Shown one piece after another: positions 1 to 10,909 of a stretch of 64,000 bases of DNA. Made by a program: the position numbers and the translations under genes. The notes under the pieces are model-generated. The model searched no databases. It was not told the DNA's origin and saw nothing but the letters and a program-made list of their open reading frames with translations. Position 1 is the first letter of the stretch. Every line of letters starts with the position of its first letter. The stretch lies in the NCBI GenBank assembly GCA_047967505.1, contig CM106538.1; one strand, given 5' to 3'. This DNA comes from Dipteris shenzhenensis (taxonomy: Eukaryota > Polypodiophyta > Polypodiopsida > Gleicheniales).

Positions 1-283
1 AAAACACAAAAAAGCACAAATTATACATGTACATATACGTTCATATGCACACATTAACACATATCAAATGCACATGTAGATAGAGACATACACACTCAAA
101 AATGACCAAAGTATCAACACACATGTGCAAGTGCATAGGCACATCATGACATGTGTCAGAGGCAAACATACACATGTACACTTATATGAGCATACATACA
201 CTTGAGCGTGTTTGCACATGTAATGTATGCACTGTGTGGGTATACACACGTGTATATTTATGCATATAGCAATGAGTTTCCAC

Positions 284-286
<3 letters not shown>

Positions 287-318
<32 letters not shown>
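287..318. repeat. (GA)16 microsatellite
   Basis: Uninterrupted GA dinucleotide run in AT-rich sequence, the first of eight GA/CT arrays in the window. Confidence 0.95.
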
Positions 319-323
<5 letters not shown>

Positions 324-1230
324 GAACCAAAAGAGTTTTCCTCAAGTAAAAGCAATGAACCTAGATCCAATTTGAAAACACAATAAAAAGCATTCGAATA
401 TTTATAAATAAAGTCTCAAATTGTATTCCTTGAAATTAAAGGCAACCTAGGGTCTCAATGTTGAGACCTTGCAAGTGACTAAGGAGTCCTAGACATGCTA
501 TATCATCAATTCTTCATACACAACTATATATACACAAGAAATTTGGGACCATGTGACAAACTCATATGGGAACAGGTCCCAAGAAATCAGGTCCCAAATT
601 TCTTGTTATGTTAGAGATCCCTTGCAATCTCTGTTTGTCACATAACAGCAAGGGAGCTCTGTTCCTGCAAACGGTATTTACGACTACTTCTGTCGAATCG
701 GAATTTACTTATACAACCACTGGCATTTGCTGCTGCGCAACATTGGTAGCCTGATTACTAGCCGTGGAGCTGCCTAGTTCCTCACGTTTGCTTAAAGCTT
801 TGATTACGTTAATCGTGTCGGAATGTTCTGCAGCGGATTTTTGCAAGGAGCGTATATATTGGATTGCGGCATCTAGAAGGCTACACCTGTCGAGCTTTTG
901 CCATCACAATATACAGCAAAAATATATAAGTCTGGGTCAGCCTCGGCGGTCCGATCTAATCTTTGACAGCAAGCTTATCAAAACATTCAAGCGCGTTCTC
1001 GTGCCTAGATCTTTGTGTGGTCTATCTCACAGAGTGGGTGAGATGGTGATTTAGGACGAAACAATGGAAGATTGTCATACCCTTTGCGATTGTTCCTGTG
1101 GCAACATTATCTCCAACCTAGAGAACAATCTGTTTATATTTTCGCGTCGCAAGCTTTCCTTGACTACACGGTCTCTATGACAAGCATCTCTCCGGCTCAA
1201 AAGTCCTTGTCCTTCTTCAACGGAATCACA
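319..1230. other. Non-genic stretch with a split inverted repeat
   Basis: No convincing gene; open frames are short and of random composition. The only structure seen is at 534-643. A 28-bp segment (534-561) is matched on the opposite strand by two separate pieces, 590-606 (17 of 17 bases) and 633-643 (11 of 11 bases), in swapped order. Confidence 0.5.
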
Positions 1231-1404
1231 GGAAATCACATGTTGTCCCTCCGAGGGCCCACCGATTTCTTGAATCTGGCTTCTAGTTGGATGCAGATAA
1301 CTTAGCCCAAGATGAGAGGAAATCACATGTTGTCCCTCCGAGGGCCCACCGATTTCTTGAATCTGGCTTCTAGTTGGATGTAGATAACTGCGCAAGATGA
1401 GAGG
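1231..1404. repeat. 87-bp tandem duplication
   Basis: A unit beginning GGAAATCACATGTTGTCCCT occurs at 1231-1317 and again from 1318, offset 87 bp. The copies are nearly identical, differing mainly around CTTAGCCCAAG versus CTGCGCAAG. No gene is associated. Confidence 0.9.
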
Positions 1405-1522
1405 GCGGCTGCGATCGAAGTGTGAGGGCGAGGAAGTCTCGAAGGCGTGAGGGGAAGGGTAAGGACAAAAGACGGAAGGAGAGGAAGTAGAGCTGTGAAA
1501 GACGGGGTTGATCATGGGCGAT

Positions 1523-1855
1523 ATCTGGGGAGAGAGGAGACCAGGGCGGGAGGGAATTAGGAGATGGGAGAAGCAGTAGAAGCTCGTCGACAGAGGCCAT
1601 GCAGGACGTAAGGAGAAGATGGCAACTGGGCATTAAACTTGTAAAACGCCAGGAGAAGCTGGGCGATGTAATTACTATGGACTGTCAATTGTTGCCATGC
1701 GGGTGAGAGTCTGGGGAGAGAGGAGACCAGGGCGGGAGGATGGGAGAAGCAGTAGAAGCTCGTCGACAGAGGCCATGGAGAAGATGGCAACTCGGCATTT
1801 AAACAGCAAGGAGAAGCTGGGCGATGTAATTTCTATGGACTGTCAATTGTTGCTA
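1523..1855. repeat. Direct duplication of a GC-richer segment
   Basis: 1523-1697 and 1710-1855 share an ordered series of blocks (CTGGGGAGAGAGGAGACC, then AGCAGTAGAAGCTCGTCGAC, then GAGAAGCTGGGCGATGTAAT, then GGACTGTCAATTGTTGC) with small internal deletions. The higher GC and duplication suggest relics of a coding or UTR region. Neither copy encodes a recognisable protein. Confidence 0.85.
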
Positions 1856-2113
1856 CGTACGACCTACAGAGTGTCAATGTGCTTACTTATGCCAATGTAC
1901 CCCAAAAGAGCCATACAATTAAATGTCGTCGTACCATAGAGTATGTCTCTAAAAGTTCCCAAACGGTCATGCTATATGTACTTCATGCAATTTTTAATTG
2001 TTGCTCTTTACAATCTATATTGTTTGGTTTGACTATCCCTAATGATTGGTGACGAATTAAGCCCTCCTCAAATAAGCATCCCTCAAATAAGCCTCACTCT
2101 ACAGCCTCCTCAA

Positions 2114-2247
2114 ATAAGCCTCCCTTGTGTATAGTACACATTGCATGATAAATATGCCCTTGCACTCAAGACTCAAGTCCATAAGCCTCCCTTGTGTATA
2201 GTACACTTTGCATGATAAATGTGCCCTTGCACTCAAGACTCAAGTCC
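2114..2247. repeat. 67-bp tandem duplication
   Basis: Two head-to-tail units, 2114-2180 and 2181-2247, each beginning ATAAGCCTCCCTTGTGTATA and ending in CAAGTCCAT. They differ at only a few bases. Short CCTCAAATAAGC repeats precede them at 2063-2120. Confidence 0.9.
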
Positions 2248-3239
2248 ATATAGTGGGATGGTTGTCGGTGAAAGAAAATAGAAAGAAGAAACAGAAAAGG
2301 TCCCTTTGACACCAGCCATCATACGGCAAAGCTCTTAGGGTCCAATTCTATGAAGCAAGGGAGAATCTTGTTAGGACCTTACGGTCAATTTTGTGAAGCA
2401 ATGAAGAACCTTGTCACACCAACGAAAAATGATCTTTGCAAGCAAATAACCTTCATCATAGTAAGAATGATGTTTGTAGTTCATTTCATTCAGAAGCTAA
2501 ACAATACACATCACCAAGATCTACAACTCCTTTCACACATTCAAAACTTGGGGGGTTCATTATAAGTAATTCCCCTATATCACGTTTGTTCAAGGCCTAA
2601 TGTAAAACATCCTAATCCATGAATTTTTCATGAATGAAACACACCCTTTTTCTATTCAATCTGTGAATAGACCCTTTAAATGGTACCCTCTTTTATGAGT
2701 GATCTCCTTGTCAAGTTTTGTCGATTCTTGTGAAATCAAAACAAAAGGGTTACACAAACCTTTGCCAATAGTGAAAATGTTATGCAAATATGCCTTTCTA
2801 TTCAAAGACATCTTGCCTTACCCTATTTTACTAGTTACCTAAATAAAGGAAACCGTATTTCCTTGCAACCATTGCACTGGTATTATAAAGTTAACACAAA
2901 AGAGATTATATCCAACAAGGATAACAACTCAGCCATTACTGAGAGCCTCTTAAACAAAAGAGATTACATCCAAAGACATTTTTTATGATAATAATATTTT
3001 ATTTGGATCATAATTAAGGGCTTGTTTTCTCATAACCTAGGCTAAGCATGCAACTCTAGCCACCCCTCTTAATAGTAAAAATACAAATTTTGAGTTTTTC
3101 AACATCATGGAAATATACTAAAGTTGAAACAAAAGATATGATAGTTTTTGTGATAATAGTAATGTATTAGTGTTGAAACAAAAGATACTACATTTGGCAA
3201 AATCCCTAGGAAGTCCTTTTACCTCCTTGTCAAACCAAG
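2248..3239. other. AT-rich stretch, nothing recognised
   Basis: Only short ORFs of up to about 70 codons with no family signature. A weak 25-bp repeat (AAAAGAGATTAYATCCAA) occurs near 2900 and 2955. Confidence 0.4.
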
Positions 3240-3700
3240 CACATGCTATCACGCAGGTGTGATGTAATCAAACATGTCCAATTGGAGATGAGATATGGTG
3301 AGGAAGGCTTAGGGCAGGCAAGTCGAGGGCTCCTTATGTGAGAAAGTCACATTCAAATAGGTCCAAGGAGGACATCTGCAATGATCCAAAGAGTGCATAA
3401 AGTAGCAAAAAGTGACACAATACCACATGCAAAGGAGAGGTTCTTCACATTTAGGGACTGGTGGCATGTGAGTACTCTACACATGTGTATCAAGTATGTG
3501 TGCTACATTTTCTTTTGTAATTTTTACTCTGGTTTGAATACATTGTTTTTCTCATAGCACTTCATCTCATTTCAGTGGTTGGAAAATATCCCACAGATAA
3601 GGAGTATGACTATGCATTGAAGAATGGTACATAGGCTCTCTCTTAACAAGATGAATTGCAAGGGGTTCCTATCAGCAGTTGGATGCAAGTTGCACACTCT
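3240..3700 (+). pseudogene. Possible exon remnants of an unidentified gene
   Basis: A reading frame of about 75 codons with one in-frame TGA (about 3240-3470) ends at CAT|GTGAGT, a good plant splice-donor context. A pyrimidine-rich tract ending CATTTCAG at about 3575 looks like an acceptor. The following segment, about 125 bp, ends at CTCT|GTAAGT. A further AG/GTGAG-bounded 25-bp segment may follow near 3800-3826. I recognise no family in either translation, and both frames contain stops. This could be chance; it is listed because three consecutive exon-like boundaries occur in order. Confidence 0.2.
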
Positions 3701-3826
3701 GTAAGTCTCCAATCCTCCTTGTTCTCAATCATCTTTAATCAGATTTTAAAACTCAATCTTTACTTATAATCCCCAAATTGTTACATGCAACATTCTTAGG
3801 AAAAGAGCCAAATTGAGGATTCAGGT

Positions 3827-4716
3827 GAGGGCAGGGAGGATCTTGGGGGTGCAGTAATAAGAAATCCTAGGTATCACGTGTGTTTAAGGGGTATTTAAAA
3901 GACCCCTCAACTAAAAGTTTTCCCTCAATAACACCACCCCCAAAAAACCTTTTTTATCTAAAGTTCGATTTAAAAGCCCTCCTGTTATTGTAATCCTGTT
4001 GAATTCTTCTCAAAAGTGGGATCAAAATATCCCTCCTTTTGAATGCGCATGGTACACTAAAATTTTTGGAGATGAACCCCCCAAGGGAAGAGACCTAACT
4101 AGATATGCAAGTGAGGAACACGGAAGAGATGACATGAGACTCGCTTAGATGAGGAGGACAAGGAGGAGGAAGACTATGAGAATGTGTAGATTTATCTTAC
4201 ATATAGCTATATTTACTTATGCTTTTTGTAGTGCATGATGCTAACATTCTTGTAATGTAGCTACATATTGCACAATACTATATATGGAACATGAAATTGA
4301 TTTTGGTATTCAATTATAGCAGAGTAAAATGGGGGTGAATGAACCCTCGCCCCCAATATGCTACACAAAAATTTTAAAAAAACTTGGGAACATAGTGTCA
4401 TTGCCCAATGTGTATATTGACGTTTGTATCCCCACACAAATATTGAGGTTGTCAATTTCCTATAGAATCTTTCAAGCCATGACACATATACCAATGGGTA
4501 TCTTTTGAAGGACATACCAATACCTATATCGACACTTTCACACTTAGACGAAAAATATTTGCAATTTATTTTGTGTCAGAATATTGGTTGAAAAGCTACG
4601 TGTACCTTGTATCAAGACTAGTACTAGCTCAACAATCTCACTAGCCCCTCTATAGCAAGTTCCCTCTACATGGGTCCTAGTCATCCTTGTGATGCACAAC
4701 AACAAAATGCATCCAT
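3827..4716. other. AT-rich stretch, nothing recognised
   Basis: No coding, LTR or repeat signature that I can support, up to the left edge of the copia fragment at 4717. Confidence 0.4.
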
Positions 4717-5070
4717 TGTAAAGAGAGTGGGAGAGAAGGAAGGAGTCTCACTTGCATCTTTCTCACATACACAAATGGGGGAATATACACAAAGGTGGAG
4801 GCTGAAAACAGTTTTCCTCTTCTTAGTTGTGAAAGCCAAAAGAACTCTAAGTACAAAAGAATAGGTGAACCCTATATGTGGGTCTCAAACTAAACTCAAC
4901 TAACTAAGGTGGCATACTAACTGAGCCACTAACTAGAGTACATAAAGATATCTGTCATCCAGCTATTATTCATGGGCGGTGTACCAACCGCATCTGCAGC
5001 TAACAAGTCGGTGACATAAATGCACAACGGTCACCCTGGCATATCACAAGTGGAGCTCGATATCTCAACA
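4717..5070 (-). repeat. 3' LTR of truncated family A copia
   Basis: 354 bp, TG...CA bounded: TGTAAAGAGAGTGGG at the left and GATATCTCAACA at the right. It aligns end to end with the 353-bp LTRs of element A. The adjacent CTCCCCCTCGAG at 5071 is the complement of the polypurine tract. Confidence 0.88.
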
Positions 5071-5975
5071 CTCCCCCTCGAGCTCAATCCCAATTCCGGC
5101 ACACCAAGCAGGTCTCTCCACCTACGCAGCTTCTCTGTGCCCAATGCCTTTGTGAATCTGTCAGCTACCTGATCCTCTGTGCTGACATAAACTAGATCAA
5201 TAAAACCTACTAGAACCTTCTCCCACACATAGTGATAATGCACCTCAATGCACTTAGCATGATAGACTGGGTTATTTGCCAAGTGTATACTGCTCATGTT
5301 GTCACAATAAATGACAACTGGCCCATCCGTAGATTGATGCATATCATAAAGTAGCTTATGCAACCAAGCTACCTCACATGCAGTCATTGCTGCACTCCTA
5401 TACTCAGCTTCTATGCTCAACAAGGCAACTATAGGCTGTTTCTTGCTGCTCCAAGTGACTGCAGCCCTCCCAAAAGAGAACATATATCCACTTGTAGATC
5501 GTCTATCAAAAATACTACTAGCCCAATCAACATTAATGTATCCATGCAACTGTATCTAAACCCCAGTCTTATAAAATAGTCCATACTACAATGTGGACTT
5601 CACATACCTCAATATGCATCTAGGCACAACCAAATGTGGTTTCCTTGGAGCTTGCATAAACTAACTTACCAAACCAATAGCATAGCTCAAATCTGGCCTG
5701 GTAATAGTCATATAAATCAAACTTCCTACTATGCGTCTGTACATAGTAGGGTCTTCCAGAAGCTCACCGGCATCTGCGCTCAACTTCACATTCTGCTCCA
5801 AAGGAACTGAAATAGGCTTACAGCTTGTCATCCCATATTTGGACTGCATGTCCAATCCATACTGCCTCTGCAAGAGCCATATCCCACTTGTGGATCTAAT
5901 CACCTCAATGCCCAAGAAGTAACGCAGCTCTCCCAAATCCTTCATCTCAAACTTCTGCTTCAATAGCATTTTCAC
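5031..5975 (-). pseudogene. copia pol fragment (RT end and RNase H), broken
   Basis: The frame at 5975-5661 encodes the RT C-terminal part (EMKDLGELRYFLGIEV, then VGSLIYMTITRPDLSYA). The frame at 5549-5031 encodes RNase H (DWASSIFDRRSTSGY, EAEYRSAA, YCDNMSSIHLANNP, ADRFTKALG). About 110 bp between them carries several stops. The YVDD catalytic segment lies beyond the truncation. The last dozen codons run into the 3' LTR, as in element A. It is non-functional. Confidence 0.9.
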
Positions 5976-5993
5976 ATGAAGGATATCTTCATC

Positions 5994-7153
5994 GATAATT
6001 TACTTAAGACTTCATCGTATATTATCATATATCTCCATAAGTTACATTACCATATGTATCCAAAAGAGTATTCATATACCAAATTTGTGTCCAAAAGAGT
6101 GTTTCTGTACAGTAAAATTTATCTCTAGAAGAGTTATCATATATAAAAATTCTCGCGAAAATAGTAATCTTAAACAAAATTTATCTCCAAAAGAGAGATT
6201 CTCCAAAAATTCCAAAAGAGGGGAGGAGGTCTACTGCTCCGCAAGTACTTTCCTCCTCCTCACTGCTCGACGGGTCACTCGGGACCTCATCTTCCTTTTC
6301 CTCTAATATATAGTTATTCTCTTCTTGGACTATGTACTCGTGCTCCTAGAAGATGTCTACACATATCATTATGTCTCTGATAGTGTCCTCCTTGTTGCTC
6401 AAAGCGGTCTCTCCAAAGCTTGTGGAGATCCCATAGGTTGTTTCATGTCTCCCTCACAAGACGCCGCTCCATATGCGATCGTTCTGGACCCCACTCATGC
6501 CGCACGTGCATGCCCTTTGATGTTAAACTTTATCCAATGTGCATCATGTGCAATCTTTTCTACTACATGTGATAGCAAAGTTTGGATATCCCGAATGACA
6601 ACAACATGGGGAACCGGGTTGGAGTTTACGGAAGATTATCGTGCAGGAGGGCGTTCCATTTTTAATGTGTTTGAAACGAAACAATCGAATATGGGCATAT
6701 ACAACACTTTACAAATCATATCAGGGCACTCATTCAAGATCTTTGAAAGAATTCAAGGTACAAACAAGCTACATTCACATTCACTTCTATTCAAAAAATT
6801 ATATATATCACACAAGCCAATTTATTTCAAAAAGATAAGTCTAGGAAACTTTATTGCATCCACTCTCCTTTATTCCACAATCTACGCCAATCACATTCCC
6901 TATCACCCCATCCGCTTTATCCTCCTCAACTTTTGTATGTTTGATTCTTTATTTTTTCCCTCTCTGGTTCATCCTCCCTCAATTTTTAAAGTCTCCCCTC
7001 CGCTCTTCTTTGTCTCACACCACTCCCCTGCTATATTTCTTCACACCACTCCCTTCTCGTCATTTCACTCCTTCCACTTTGCTACTTTTAATCGCTCTCT
7101 TGTCACTTCCTTCTCATCGCTCCTTTCTAATCACTCTCTCTCTGCTACTCCCA
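5994..7153. other. Non-genic: CCAAAAGAG repeats, then pyrimidine-rich tract
   Basis: Between about 6055 and 6220 a degenerate CCAAAAGAG / CTAGAAGAG motif recurs five times in AT-rich sequence. From about 6940 to 7150 the plus strand is strongly pyrimidine-rich (C/T with few purines). A 279-codon open frame spans 6325-7164, but its composition is random and I do not call it a gene. Confidence 0.4.
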
Positions 7154-7437
7154 ATGGCCCCTAGTGAAAAGCTCTGATAGCATACTTGGAGGAGCTGTAC
7201 CGTCAACATTACGATATAAATGATGGGGAGGTACATGTATAATCGCTCCCTAGGACACATCTATGTCCCTCTACACACGCCGAGGGCAAGGATTATTCCA
7301 ACTAGGATAAGACCGATTGCGAGATCCTGGAGGATTCTATTGAGGAGATGATGAGCTACATCCAAGATGAAGGCAACACGCCCAAGGAGAGTCCTTGGGC
7401 TAAGGAGCAAAATAAAAAATAGGTTAAGAACAAGAGA
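7154..7437 (+). pseudogene. Broken small ORF, unidentified
   Basis: An ATG after a pyrimidine-rich run starts a MAPSEKL frame that ends at once in TGA. A shifted frame continues with EELYRQHYDINDGE, a stop, then CEILEDSIEEMMSYIQDEGN to a TAG near 7434. The acidic, helix-like composition looks coding-derived, but I recognise no family. It would be a small gene or a transposon ORF fragment with at least two lesions. Confidence 0.2.
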
Positions 7438-7659
7438 TGACAAAGGAGAGGGTAGCACTTCATCAAAGGCCAAACAATGAAGAATACAATTATAGTTTAT
7501 AAAATACTCTGATTTGGAGAATGTAATTATAGTTTCTAGTATGTGAGAGGGAGCCCTCTCTTGGATATTTGTTGTAACCCCTCTTGGATATTTGTTATGC
7601 TCTATGATGAGATTATGTTGTATCCCTCTCCTTGTTATCTGTTATGCTGTATGAAAATA

Positions 7660-8370
7660 AAAGAAAGAGCATGGGGAGAAAGAAGATGTGAAAATAAGAG
7701 AAAGGGGAAAGAGAGGAGTGAATGAAAAGAGAGGATGGAAGAGTAAAAGAGAGGGCAAAAGAGAGGAGAAGAGAGGAAATAAGAAAAGAGAGGAGAAGAG
7801 AGGGGAAAGAGAGGGAGGAGAAAGAGAGTGGAAAAGAGATGGGCAAGAGAGGGAGGGAAACGAGAGAGAGAGAAAATAAGAGAGAAAGAGAGGGGATAAA
7901 GAGGATGTGAAAATAAGAGAAAGGGAAAAGAGAGGAGGGAAGGAAAAGAGAGGATGGAAGAGGAAAAGAGAGGGGAAAAGAGGGGAGAAGAAAGGAAATA
8001 AGAGAAGAGAGGAGAAGAGAGGGGAAAGAGAGGGAGGGGAAAAGAGAGGGGAAAGAGAGGGAGGGAAAAGAGAGAAAAGAGTGGAAATAAGAGAGAAAGA
8101 CAGGGGGGAGAAAGAGGATGTGAAAATAAGAGAAAGGGGAAAGAGTGGAGGGAAGGAAAAGAGAGGATGAAAGAGGAAAAGAGAGGAGACAAAGAGGGGC
8201 AAAAAGACAAGCTCGAGGGGAGAAGAGTGGAAATAAGAGAAGAGAGGAGAAGAGAGGGGAAATAAGAGAGGAAAAGAGGGAAGAAAAGAGAGGAGAAAAG
8301 AGAGGATGGAAGAGGAAAAGAGAGGGGAAAAAGATGGAGGGAAAAGAGAGAAAAGAGAGGAAATAAGAGA
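7660..8370. repeat. Purine-rich higher-order tandem repeat
   Basis: About 700 bp almost free of pyrimidines on the plus strand, built of AAGAGAGG/GGAAATAAGAG submotifs. A longer unit beginning GATGTGAAAATAAGAGAAAG starts at 7684, 7904 and 8117, giving a higher-order period of about 213-220 bp in three copies. Long pyrimidine-encoded ORFs on the minus strand (Ser/Pro/Leu/Phe only) are composition artefacts. The array abuts a copia gag fragment at 8371. Such tracts can form triplex or H-DNA. Confidence 0.9.
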
Positions 8371-8795
8371 CCAACGTGGTCAATCCAGCAGTAATCGAGG
8401 GAATTCTCGAGGTAGAGGAAATCATCGTGGTGGACATTCCAGTCACAGTCATTTTGCAAATGAACATGGAAATATGTTTCTTGCAAGCGAGGAATTGCAT
8501 CAGACTGATACAGTGTACCTAGACAACTGATTTCAATCCCAAAGAGGATTACAGCTATCAAGTCAACCAAGTGGAACATGATCCTTGGTACATCGACAGC
8601 GGTGCATCATCTCACATGACAAATCATCAGGAATGGTTCACAGAGATGAAACCATTAGAAGGTCAAAAAAATGTCATCTGCACACAGCAGATAATACACC
8701 AAATCCAATTCAAAGGACAGGTGTTATCCCTATGAATAATTTCAATGGTACAAAAGGATCAGTGAAAGATGTGCTCTATGTTCCGAAGCTCTAAT
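8371..8795 (+). pseudogene. copia family C gag/protease fragment
   Basis: Closely matches 27934-28350 of element C: the Arg/Gly-rich gag tail (NSRGRGNHRGGHSSHSH), the linker before protease, and the protease region with YIDSGAS. It has a frameshift after LHQTDTVYLD and further stops. The left edge abuts the purine-rich array, and the right edge abuts an inverted family C LTR at a shared GCTC. It is a rearranged fragment. Confidence 0.88.
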
Positions 8796-8799
8796 GCCA

Positions 8800-9056
8800 T
8801 GACAAAATATGAAGAGGGGAGAGGAGAAGAGTGGAGATGAGGAGAGAGGGCACAGCTAGAGAGCACACCACAAATGACTAACTGTACACTAGATTTAGTT
8901 GAAAAAATAAAATATATACAAACCATTTTAGGGTTAGGGTTAGGGGATCTAACCCTTTCCTTTATAGCACTCTATAAGAGTAGTGCTATGCACATATGAT
9001 CATGTGATGGTGCTATGCACACATGATCACATGATGTTGAGTGTGAACTCTCAATA
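8800..9056 (-). repeat. copia family C LTR, inverted
   Basis: 257 bp, the reverse complement of the family C LTR and the same length as the 3' LTR at 36843-37099. Reading the minus strand, the outer end TATTGAGAGTTC (at 9056) is a mutated TGTTGAGAGTTC. The inner end is CATATTTTGTCA at 8800, followed by TGGCATTAGAGC (8799-8788), a degenerate tRNA-iMet primer binding site. It retains the TATA segment (8961-8966) and telomere-like GGTTAGGG runs (8932-8944). Its orientation opposes the adjoining gag fragment. Confidence 0.88.
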
Positions 9057-9458
9057 GGTGAGTGGGTGTTTGAAGGGATTTAGGGGGGATTTAGGCCCTA
9101 GGGTATTTGGTGAAAGAGAGGGGATTAGGGGGTTTGAGGGAATTTAAGAAAAGACAGAGGATTAGGAGGTTTGAGTGAATTTGGGGATTTGGGGGATTTG
9201 GGTGTTTGGCTTGACTTGGGGGGATGGTTGTGGATGTGTGCAAGTGGAGAGGATGAGTAGTGACACCTCATTCGACACCTCCTAGGACTTTGGTGTTCCT
9301 TCGTGAGAGATTGCCTTATCCTTGCATGCATTGTAGGCGAGGGGAGTTTCATCAGCACCGTATTGTCCCGCGTCACTTACACATGTATGGAGAGGCATCA
9401 CCAAAAGAGGATATTGGTTGACATGCTAGTGCATCATAGGTAAACCAATAATATTTGA
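9057..9458. other. G-rich degenerate repeats
   Basis: Plus strand rich in GGGGATTTGGGG and GGTTTGAGGGAATTT-like units from about 9060 to 9240; the rest is unremarkable. No gene is seen. Confidence 0.4.
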
Positions 9459-9941
9459 ATGATTCATGGATATTTATATTGCATGTCCTTGTTTCACACA
9501 TTCACCTTGCGTCATTATATTATACACGATGAGGAGAGCACCGAGGGAGAACATGCACCACCACCAGAGTTTAATCAAGATGATCTTAAGGATGATCCTC
9601 TAGAGAAGGACGAGGGTATGGAGGACATGATGGATTCTTTTTTTGGAGGCACCATGGGAGATGGGGGTGAGATGTCTGAGCATGAGACTGTGATGCGAGA
9701 TTTGGCATCAACACTATTGTATGATGGTGCGAGGATGTCAAAACTACGAGCTTGCCTCTTGATCTTGAGCTTGGTCGACATGGCCCATAGTCTTGGTGAA
9801 CTACAATATCCTGCCTTGGCTAAGAATAAAGAAGGGACACCTCATGCTTGCCCTACTTGTATGTGTACATGGCACCCTAGATCGAGGAGCTGTAGACCCT
9901 ATGGAGGGGAATACATATCCTTGATATTTCTAGAGCCCTGA
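9459..9941 (+). pseudogene. CACTA (En/Spm) TNP2-like transposase fragment
   Basis: A 160-codon frame. After an acidic stretch (EDMMDSFFGG) it has the order seen at the N-terminus of plant TNP2/CACTA transposases: an LLYDGARMSKLRACLLILSL block (typically LY-x-G-x4-KL-x-ATLLLLNL), then HACPTCMCTWH, matching the conserved I/V-HACPNGC segment. The usual linker between the blocks is shortened, and no DDE catalytic part follows. I infer a decayed CACTA fragment. The alternative, a chance resemblance, is less likely because two family motifs occur in the right order. Confidence 0.5.
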
Positions 9942-10678
9942 GGCGAGCTGCAAAAATGTGCATCAGGGGAATTTTGGTGTGGACCATGCACGATTTGGGG
10001 AGTGTGCAAGTACGTGCTTTTTCATGCCTATTGATACCTTTATGATTCTATTGTGGTGTGATCTATGCATATCCAATGACCTCTCGAGGGGGCATGGGGG
10101 TGCTTTTAAACACATGTGTGAGCCTTTTTCCTTACATATTGACATCCCTTCTCTGACTTTTGGGGGTAATAATAAAATACATCTTTGTAAATGTAACTAA
10201 TAGATATTTCTACTTTGTAACACTCCTAATGTAAATTTACTCAATCACCATTGCATAACACACGATGGTTGCTACTCAAAATATCCATGAAAGTAAGCTA
10301 AGGGATAATCTCCACCATCCCTACATTCACTTAGAAGTGAACAATCCTAAATGCGAAGTGAAAGACAACCAGCATATATAGACTACAAGTTGTATAATGA
10401 TGATATGTACATCTACATTGTGGATACAAGTCCAATAATTGAACCTTAAGGCTAATAACCTTAATCAACAAAACCACAACTCATCTTATAAACAAGGAAG
10501 CATGTCATCATATCAAAGTTAAAAGCAATTATAAATAAATTATGAAACCATATGGATCCATCTCCTATATGCACATTCAGCATTGAAGAGCTTACAAGGG
10601 ACTGCCAAATCTTAAAGGACTAACTTGCCACCACTATAGAGGCCAGCACTTCTCAAGCACAAGTCTTGGACAAATGGT
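9942..10678. other. AT-rich stretch up to element B insertion
   Basis: No recognised gene. The last ~70 bp (about 10612-10683) are open in a frame that continues across the element B target site into 16606 and beyond, so they belong to the broken ORF described there. Confidence 0.4.
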
Positions 10679-10683
10679 CCAAT

Positions 10684-10856
10684 TGAGAGTGCTCTCAATG
10701 GAAGCAAGAACGGAAGAGGGAGAGAGAGAGAAACAAAGAGCCACACAAGTTTTGGTGGGTGCAAAACCACCCTAATCTTCTTTTTCATTCATTTATATAT
10801 GTGTTTGAGTATTGTACATAACCGGGGTAAAGGCACAGTGACCTTTAACCCCCACA
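10684..10856 (-). repeat. 3' LTR of element B
   Basis: 173 bp; begins TGAGAGTGCTCTCA and ends TTTAACCCCCACA on the plus strand. The adjacent ACCTCCCACTTAAAGG is the complement of the polypurine tract. Confidence 0.93.
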
Positions 10857-10909
10857 ACCTCCCACTTAAAGGACAATGTGCCTTTAAGGGAGAACAAGCA
10901 GGGAGCATA

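Larger units (their letters stand above)
4717..5993 (-). mobile_element. Truncated Ty1/copia element, family A
   Basis: On the minus strand this is the end of RT, RNase H, a purine-rich tract and a 3' LTR of the same family as the element at 18613-24131. Similarity follows that element closely from its 3' LTR back to the segment encoding the start of RT motif B. It stops abruptly at about 5993 (GGATATCTTCATC). No 5' LTR, gag, protease or integrase is present. The copy is more decayed than element A, with extra stops and deletions, so it is an older insertion that lost its 5' four-fifths by deletion. Confidence 0.9.

Noticed and set aside
6325-7164. Plus-strand ORF of 279 codons
   Set aside because: No motif, second half low-complexity from a pyrimidine tract, no homologue recognised; likely chance.
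7613-8579. Minus-strand ORFs of 295 and 314 codons
   Set aside because: They are the complement of the polypurine array and encode only Ser, Pro, Leu, Phe and Ile repeats; open because the composition excludes stops, not because of selection.
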